From Afipia carboxidovorans OM5 (GTDB taxonomy: Bacteria > Pseudomonadota > Alphaproteobacteria > Rhizobiales > Xanthobacteraceae): a DNA stretch of 64,000 bases. Where the stretch lies: positions 2,914,001 through 2,978,000 of the forward strand of contig NC_015684.1 in the NCBI RefSeq assembly GCF_000218565.1, read 5' to 3'. Below are positions 59,701 to 64,000 of this stretch, in pieces. The notes below the pieces were generated by a model. That model had not been told where the DNA came from. It saw nothing but the letters and a program-made list of their open reading frames with translations, and did not search any database. Positions within the stretch are counted from its first letter, which is position 1; each line of letters starts with the position of its first letter. The position numbers and the translations under genes were made by a program.

Positions 59701-60123
59701 TAAAATTTTTTCCGAATCAAACCTGTAGGACGAAACAACGACAAGCAACTGGCCCTCGCTGAACTCGGCAAGGTCATCGAAACGCAGGTGGCACTCGCCC
59801 TTCTCCCCGCGCAGTTTCCCTTTGCTCAGAAGCTGGCAGAGACGACCGTAAGCTTCGCGATCGCGCGGGTACGCCAGAATGTCGGGCGTGCCGTCATCGA
59901 ACACCAGCCGCGTTCCGATCAGCAGCTTTGGATTGTAACGAACCTTCCTGTTGCGGTTCCCCAATTCGCCGTACGCGCGCACTACGCCTGCCAACGTGTT
60001 CCTGTCAGCGATCCCGATCGCGTAAAGACCATAGCGGCTGGCTTTGTGAACATACTCCTGTGGATGCGAGGCGCCGCGCAGGAACGAGAAATTCGTGGTG
60101 ATACCAATCTCCGCATAGGTCAT
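56800..60123 (-). CDS. dnaE2: Error-prone DNA polymerase III alpha DnaE2 (ImuC)
   Basis: 1107-residue DnaE2 subtype of C-family polymerase, used in SOS mutagenesis. An N-terminal PHP domain (YAEIGITTNFSFLRGASHPQEYV; ASRYGLYAIGIADRNTLAGV) precedes the polymerase domain with the active-site Asp stretch PPDIDVDFEHSRREEVIQ and LCQGRGSAANSAVCFMLGIT, and an OB fold (RCAGVVLVRQRPGSANGVVFMTLEDETG) near the end. The C-terminus ends SRDFH. ATG at 60123 overlaps the imuB stop by four bases. Works with ImuA and ImuB. Confidence 0.95.
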   Translation of the reverse strand: MTYAEIGITTNFSFLRGASHPQEYVHKASRYGLYAIGIADRNTLAGVVRAYGELGNRNRKVRYNPKLLIGTRLVFDDGTPDILAYPRDREAYGRLCQLLSKGKLRGEKGECHLRFDDLAEFSEGQLLVVVSSYRFDSEKILRVLGALKELPAEGVWLAATLFFHGDDRRRMLRLEHLAAKTHVSLIATNDVLYHFHRRRALQDVLSCIREKVTIHEAGRRLEAHAERHLQPHKEMARLYKDFPDALEETIRFSDRITFSLDQLKYQYPDEPVPPGKTAQEHLRDLTETGIRKYFPEGIDEGLRGTIEKELRLIEKLGYAHYFLTVHDVVRYARSQHILCQGRGSAANSAVCFMLGITSVNPAETDVLFERFISEERLEPPDIDVDFEHSRREEVIQCVFQRYGRHRAAIVATVIDYRPRSAIRDVGKALGLTEDVTAALADTVWGSWGDSLSEMQVKQAGFDPTNPMIVRAVELATELIGFPRHLSQHVGGFVLTQDRLDTYVPIGHAAMEDRTFIEWDKDDIDILKMMKVDVLALGMLTCIRKCFDLIADHKGRRYELADVRSKDDDPVYKMLQRGESLGVFQVESRAQMNMLPRLKPRTFYDLVIEVAIVRPGPIQGNMVHPYLKRRNLKPEEIEYPYPKGGNPDELKSILHKTLGVPLFQEQAMRIAMAAAEFTSEEANGLRRAMATFRHVGTMPKFEERMVGRMIKRGYDPKFAQSCFDQIKGFGSYGFPESHAAAFAQLVYVSAWLKCFHPDAFACGLLNSQPMGFYAPAQIVGDARTNGVDVREIDVSFSFSQNTLEEKSGRHHALRLGFRQIDGFKCVDPDEQEWRRRQGKDPLEDWGRAIVEARMQQPFASLEDFARETRLPKRALILLADADAFRSLGLDRRSALWAVRRLPDAVPLPLFQSAAAREQPDEGSSPLPQMPLPEEVVADYQTVRLSLKGHPMEFLREMFEQEGVVPCAAVSHENDKRRVRCAGVVLVRQRPGSANGVVFMTLEDETGIANIVVWPKVMATFRKEVMGARLIEVEGVIQSSPDQVVHQLADRLVDRTSDLIGLANDSLRPYQVESAAGDGEGKRLASLPSTAKARHPREVRILPASRDFH

Positions 60124-61736
60124 GCGAATACTCCCTGCATGAACCAGCGAAATTCGAACACTTCTCTTCGATAAAGCCCTTCGCGATAGAGCCAGAATCG
60201 ACACCCCTCGCTGTCCTCGACGCGAAAATAATCGCGCGCCCGCGCCTCCCTGTTCTTAGCCGGATTCATTCCAGTCGCTAGATTCCACCATTCCGGTGCA
60301 ATCCGCTCTGGTCCCTCGACCCGTGCAATACGATGCCGCGCTCGCCGCCAATTGAAATGCGCCGGCGGCCCATGCGGAAAATCCGCAATGACAAAAATCG
60401 GCTCCGGCCTCTCGAACATTCGCAGCGGACGCAACGGCGGCTCGCCCTCATATCGCTGAGGCCACTGCGCCGACAAAGCCTGCGGCAAATGCTGCTGTAC
60501 CGGCACGATACGCATCGCGCGTTCAGGGATGTGCGTGTCCTGCGGCAGATACACCACAACTTGCTGGCGGCCGAGGCGCGCAGTCATGCGGTCGATCAGT
60601 GCAGCCACATCGTCATTGTCTTGCGTATGCACATCGAGATCGCGCTGCTCCTGCACCACGGTATCGACGCGGCTGGCGGAGAGACGGATCAGATCGAAGC
60701 CGAAACCTGGATCGAGCGGATCCATCAACGCATCCAGCCGCTCACGAAACAAGCGGTCGATCATGTTGGCGCGCGTCGCCGCGTGCCCCGCATCCACCAC
60801 GACAGTCCGCACCGCGCCATCGGCACGAAAGAAGCTCGCCTCCAGCCGCCGGGCACCCTTGCCTTGCCGTTCCATCGCAGCGACCAGCTTTTGCGCCAAA
60901 CCGGACAGCGTTGCGGCAATCGTTTCCTCGGTCGCGACCGGATCGGGAAAATGCTGTTCTGCGATGAAATCCGGCGGCGGCCGGCGTGGGTTGATTGGCG
61001 CATCGCATTGCCCGAGCACCTCGCGCAATAAATCCGTGAATGCCTGGCCAAACCGCGCGGCAATCTCACGCGGTGCACGCGATGCGACATCGCCAATGGT
61101 CTTCAAGCCTGCGCGACGCAGTCCGCGCGTAATCGTATCTTCGACGCCGAGCGCGAACACCGGCAGCGGCGCGACTGTTGCAGCTTCCTCTCCATCCGGC
61201 GCGATCCGGCCAGGCACCGCTCGCGTCAGAGCACGTGCACAGGCCGGCGTTCCAGCAATCGCCGCGTTGACGATAAAACCCTGCCGCGACAGCAAGCGGC
61301 AGACAAGCGACAGCATCGCCGCCTCGCCACCGAACAAATGTGCGCAGCCGCTGATATCGAGAAACAATCCATAAGGCAGATCGAGCGCCACCAGCGGCGT
61401 GAAGCGATCGCACCAGTCTGCAATATGAACGAGCGCCTGCGTATCCGCAGCTGCGTCAGCATCGAATACATCGATATCCGGACAAATCGCCCGCGCATTG
61501 GCGAGCGGCATTCCGATCTCGAGTCCGACCGCCACCGCAGCATCATTCACCGCGATAATCTGCAAGGCGTTGTTGCGTTTATCCGCGACAACCCAGGGTT
61601 TGCGGAAGAATGCATCATCCGGCGCACTTGAACGCGACCAACCTCCCTGCAGGTGCTGGCGCTTGATGCGATCGGTCGGCAAGCGCGGAAACCAGAGGCT
61701 GAGAATCCGCCGCCGGTTCATGGAAGATACGCTCAT
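60120..61736 (-). CDS. imuB: Y-family polymerase-like mutasome protein ImuB
   Basis: 538 residues. The Y-family fold is recognisable (ALDLPYGLFLDISGCAHLFGGE; NAAIAGTPACARALTRA; LRRAGLKTIGDVASRAPREIAARFG), but the catalytic acidic residues in the N-terminal motif are absent (begins RILSLWFPRLPTD), as in other ImuB proteins that act as hubs rather than polymerases. The C-terminal region contains PIFVIADFPHGPPAHFNWRRARHRIARVEGPERIAPEWW and YFRVEDSEGCRFWLYREGLY, typical for ImuB. Start at 61736 lies inside the end of imuA (overlap of 122 bases). ATG at 61721 is a weaker alternative. Confidence 0.92.
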   Translation of the reverse strand: MSVSSMNRRRILSLWFPRLPTDRIKRQHLQGGWSRSSAPDDAFFRKPWVVADKRNNALQIIAVNDAAVAVGLEIGMPLANARAICPDIDVFDADAAADTQALVHIADWCDRFTPLVALDLPYGLFLDISGCAHLFGGEAAMLSLVCRLLSRQGFIVNAAIAGTPACARALTRAVPGRIAPDGEEAATVAPLPVFALGVEDTITRGLRRAGLKTIGDVASRAPREIAARFGQAFTDLLREVLGQCDAPINPRRPPPDFIAEQHFPDPVATEETIAATLSGLAQKLVAAMERQGKGARRLEASFFRADGAVRTVVVDAGHAATRANMIDRLFRERLDALMDPLDPGFGFDLIRLSASRVDTVVQEQRDLDVHTQDNDDVAALIDRMTARLGRQQVVVYLPQDTHIPERAMRIVPVQQHLPQALSAQWPQRYEGEPPLRPLRMFERPEPIFVIADFPHGPPAHFNWRRARHRIARVEGPERIAPEWWNLATGMNPAKNREARARDYFRVEDSEGCRFWLYREGLYRREVFEFRWFMQGVFA

Positions 61737-62424
61737 CACAATTCCACTCCATGATCCATCGTCCGGTTTGGCCGTGGCGGTTGCGCACGAGCTCTGCATC
61801 AAGAACCGGCGCGCCCCAGGCCTCCCATGTCGGCCCGGGCAATGAGCGCGCCGCGCGCACTACCCAGCGGGTTTCCGCGGTACTGAGGGCAGGCTCGGCT
61901 GCCGTGCAAAACATCACGCACGACACGCCGGAGGATTGCGCTGCCAGCGTCAGCCGTCGGCTGGCAACAAGATCGAATGCTTTCGCCCTGCCCCATAATT
62001 CAAGCACCACTGCCCCCAGCGCATCGCAAGCCAATGCATCGGCGCCAGCCCGCAGCGCGGTTTCCGCATTCGGCACCCGCACCAGCACGAGGCGACGCGG
62101 ATCGAGACCGAGTTCGACAAACCCGCTCATCGACAGCGCCCCCGCCTCGGCTTCCGCAAACTCCTGCTGCACCCAGAGTATCGAACGCTGTTGCGCCAGC
62201 CGCTGGGCGATGCCTGCAACGAAGCCCGTCGCGGATGCAGACTGCCGGGTCTCAAGCGCAAACACCTCGTGCAGCACGCCCCGCAACAGTCCGCCCTGGA
62301 GCGTCGCATCCGCTCCCGCATGGCCAAGCGCCACGCGCTCCGCACACTGCGGCATGGTCTGCGCCTCAAGACGGCGGATCGTGTCCCGCAAGGACGCAAG
62401 CGTACTCATCCGCGCGCTGCTCAT
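61615..62424 (-). CDS. imuA: Mutasome protein ImuA
   Basis: 269 residues, a RecA/SulA-like accessory factor for ImuB and DnaE2. Conserved: LGHAGADATLQGGLLRGVLHEVFALE near the N-terminus and LWVQQEFAEAEAGALSMSGFVELGLDPRRLVLVRVPN in the middle; VLELWGRAKAFDLVASRRLTLAA is near 145-167. Starts 60 bases past a LexA-type SOS box at 62484. The last 122 bases overlap imuB in another frame. Confidence 0.9.
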   Translation of the reverse strand: MSSARMSTLASLRDTIRRLEAQTMPQCAERVALGHAGADATLQGGLLRGVLHEVFALETRQSASATGFVAGIAQRLAQQRSILWVQQEFAEAEAGALSMSGFVELGLDPRRLVLVRVPNAETALRAGADALACDALGAVVLELWGRAKAFDLVASRRLTLAAQSSGVSCVMFCTAAEPALSTAETRWVVRAARSLPGPTWEAWGAPVLDAELVRNRHGQTGRWIMEWNCDERIFHEPAADSQPLVSALADRSHQAPAPAGRLVAFKCAG

Positions 62425-62483
62425 GCGCCCGTTCCTGAAATCAGAGGCACCCTTCGCTTTTCCAACGATGGGCCACCATTTAT

Positions 62484-62498
62484 GTTCATGTTATGTTC
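62484..62498. promoter_or_regulatory. LexA/SOS box (GTTC-N7-GTTC) between imuA and udgX
   Basis: GTTC-atgttat-GTTC matches the alphaproteobacterial LexA box exactly. It lies 60 bases before imuA and 145 bases before the plus-strand uracil-DNA-binding gene, so it may control both after DNA damage. Site direction is not decisive because the box works in either orientation. Confidence 0.85.
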
Positions 62499-62642
62499 TA
62501 GTATAGGCCTATCAGGCCCGGAGGAGTCAACCAGAGTCTGAGACGGCAATTTTCTTCAACAGAACCAAAGAGATTGAAGCGACGAAGGAGGAAACTTGCC
62601 GGGCCGTTCCCGGTTGACCTGCCAAACGGAGAAGGCGAGATC

Positions 62643-63272
62643 ATGCACCCCGCAGCCCACGCCCCCGATCTTTTCATCAAGGAAAACCTCGCGGATCTGC
62701 GCGAAGAGGCTGCTCATTGCCGCGCCTGCCATCTCTACAAGAACGCGACGCAAACCGTGTTCGGCGAAGGCGCGGCCCATGCCGCCGTCATGTTCGTCGG
62801 AGAACAGCCCGGCGACAAAGAGGATCTTGCCGGCAGACCATTCGTCGGCCCCGCAGGTCAGGTGCTGGATCGCGGGCTGAAAGAAGCCGGTATCGCGCGC
62901 AACAAAACCTACATCACCAATGCGGTGAAGCATTTCAAATTCGTGCCGCGCGGAAAAATCCGCCTGCACCAAAAGCCGACCACGCCCGAGATCAAGGCAT
63001 GCCGGCCATGGTATGAACGGGAGCTCGCGACGGTGAAACCTGCTCTGGTGGTTGCGATGGGTGCCACGGCAGCTCAATGCGTATTCGGTAAGATCACGCC
63101 AATTGGAAAGAACCGCGGCCGCCTCTTCGACTTGGCGGAAGATGCCAAGGCGCTGGTGACAGTGCATCCATCCTATCTGTTACGTCTGCCGGACCCGGAC
63201 TCGAAAGAGCGCGAGTACAAACAGTTCGTCAGCGACCTCAAACTCGCAGCGTCTTACTTGCGAGAGATTTAA
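62643..63272 (+). CDS. udgX: UdgX-type uracil-DNA-binding (crosslinking) protein
   Basis: 209 residues of the family 4 UDG-related group. Motif A is FVGEQPGDKEDLAGRPFVGPAG; a loop insertion reads KHFKFVPRGKIRLHQKPTT with His109, the residue that links to uracil-DNA in the mycobacterial enzyme; the closing motif is VTVHPSYLLR. Cys residues for an iron-sulfur cluster are in CRACHLY, KACRPWY and AAQCVFG. UdgX binds uracil in DNA irreversibly rather than simply excising it. The ATG at 62643 is chosen over an upstream open frame because the conserved fold starts about 15 codons later and UdgX lengths fit. Confidence 0.9.
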   Translation: MHPAAHAPDLFIKENLADLREEAAHCRACHLYKNATQTVFGEGAAHAAVMFVGEQPGDKEDLAGRPFVGPAGQVLDRGLKEAGIARNKTYITNAVKHFKFVPRGKIRLHQKPTTPEIKACRPWYERELATVKPALVVAMGATAAQCVFGKITPIGKNRGRLFDLAEDAKALVTVHPSYLLRLPDPDSKEREYKQFVSDLKLAASYLREI

Positions 63273-63282
63273 AGGCAGCCAC

Positions 63283-64000
63283 TCATCCTGCACGTCGGCC
63301 AAGCAACCCTTCGGCGACCACAGACGCGAGGTCTTCCTTCAACAATCGTTTCAACGTCTCCAGCCGGTCAGCCTCGCCCGGCGGCTTATCCCAGCGCAGC
63401 CGGCTGATGCGCGGAAAGCGCATCGCGACGCCGGATTTATGGCGCGGTGAGCGTGCCAACCCTTCAAACGCCACCTCCAGCACAAGTCCCTTGTTCGGCT
63501 CATGCACCACATGACGCACGGGGCCGAATTTCTCGACCGTGTTGCGGCGGACAAAGCGGTCGATCTGCACAAGCTCCTCGTCGGTAAAGCCAAAATATGC
63601 CTTGCCCACCGGCACAAGCTCATCGCCACCTTCACCGACAGTCCAGACCCCAAACGTGTAATCCGAATAATAGGAGGAGCGTTTGCCGTGGCCACGCTGG
63701 GCATACATCAGCACGGCGTCGATCACATGCGGATCATGTTTCCACTTCCACCACTGCCCTCTCTGCCGGCCGGGAAGATAGAGCGCATCACGGCGCTTCA
63801 GCATCACACCTTCCACGGCATCCGCATCGTCGCCTGCGCCTGCATCTGATGGATTGGCACGCGCGGCGGTGAGGTCATCCCATGTCGCGAATACCACCTG
63901 CGGCGACAGATCGATCCGCGGATCATCCAGCCGCGCAATGAACCTCTCGAGCCGTGCGCGACGATCGATAAACGGAAGGTCGCGCAGGTCATCCTCACCT
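63283..64000 (-). CDS. ATP-dependent DNA ligase, C-terminal part (runs off the window)
   Basis: About 238 codons are visible, coding ends at 63283, and the frame stays open to the right edge. Conserved are VEGVMLKRRDALYLPGRQRGQWWKWKHDP (motifs IV/V region of the nucleotidyltransferase domain) and the OB-fold part AVLMYAQRGHGKRSSYYSDYTFGVW and EVAFEGLARSPRHKSGVAMRFPRISRLRWDKPPGEAD, typical of bacterial ATP ligases of the LigB/LigC-like type. N-terminal adenylation Lys is outside the window. Genes for nuclease, helicase and ligase are often linked in this group; what follows is not seen. Confidence 0.87.
   Translation of the reverse strand, partial: GEDDLRDLPFIDRRARLERFIARLDDPRIDLSPQVVFATWDDLTAARANPSDAGAGDDADAVEGVMLKRRDALYLPGRQRGQWWKWKHDPHVIDAVLMYAQRGHGKRSSYYSDYTFGVWTVGEGGDELVPVGKAYFGFTDEELVQIDRFVRRNTVEKFGPVRHVVHEPNKGLVLEVAFEGLARSPRHKSGVAMRFPRISRLRWDKPPGEADRLETLKRLLKEDLASVVAEGLLGRRAG

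Noticed and set aside
1..64000. CRISPR arrays, prophage or insertion sequences
   Set aside because: No series of spaced direct repeats and no transposase, integrase or phage structural gene were recognised anywhere in the window.

Overview
The window looks like part of a chromosome from a GC-rich alphaproteobacterium. The most likely family is Nitrobacteraceae/Bradyrhizobiaceae, with an Afipia/Oligotropha- or Bradyrhizobium-like member fitting best. The signs are a Caulobacter-type flagellar order (fliF-fliG-fliH-fliN-flbD) with the CtrA co-regulator gene sciP beside it, an SOS box of the alphaproteobacterial type GTTC-N7-GTTC, a fused MrpAB (PhaAB) antiporter subunit, a PmtA-type phospholipid methyltransferase, and rhizobial-style intergenic palindromes. 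Nothing marks it as plasmid or phage: no transposase, integrase, CRISPR array or origin was seen. The genus is inference.

Layout: 1-1532 holds the start of a division/cell-wall cluster on the minus strand (rsmH, ftsL, ftsI start). 2030-3400 has a peptidoglycan amidase and the RNase P RNA. 3431-7053 is an EmrAB drug-efflux operon divergent from its TetR regulator, with two perfect palindromic operators between them. 7199-11112 has a small membrane protein, an inverted-repeat element, an extensin-like lipoprotein, a DUF4403 protein and a lytic transglycosylase. 11125-17225 is a fatty-acid beta-oxidation operon (fadE, fadA, fadB, thioesterase). 17633-21268 has csbD, a carboxymuconolactone decarboxylase-like gene and p-aminobenzoate genes (fused PabAB, PabC). 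21538-29612 is flagellar. 29864-33410 has mnmA, pmtA, a small secreted protein, tRNA-Met(CAT) and a LOG-family gene. 33470-36576 is a TctCBA uptake system. 36577-38269 is a sparse stretch with gene remnants. 38270-45930 has the seven-gene-equivalent Mrp antiporter operon, a tandem UspA protein and TenA.

46184-56774 is a thiosulfate-oxidation (Sox) locus. A long minus-strand operon runs soxC-D-X-Y-Z-A-K-B, then two secreted DsrE-like proteins and a secreted DUF336 protein. It faces a divergent soxR-soxH-soxZ2 unit across an AT-rich palindrome that probably binds SoxR. A YeeE/YedE permease converges on the far end. SoxAX(K) loads sulfur on the SoxYZ carrier, SoxB cleaves sulfate off, and SoxCD oxidises the remaining sulfane sulfur. 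The DsrE-like pair and the second SoxZ are the parts without an obvious assigned role.

56800-64000 is a DNA-damage island: imuA-imuB-dnaE2 (mutasome) on the minus strand, divergent from a UdgX-type uracil-DNA crosslinking protein, with one SOS box between them, followed by the C-terminal part of an ATP-dependent DNA ligase that runs off the window. The two stretches that most deserve attention are the Sox operon tail with the second SoxZ, and the UdgX/mutasome pair sharing an SOS box.
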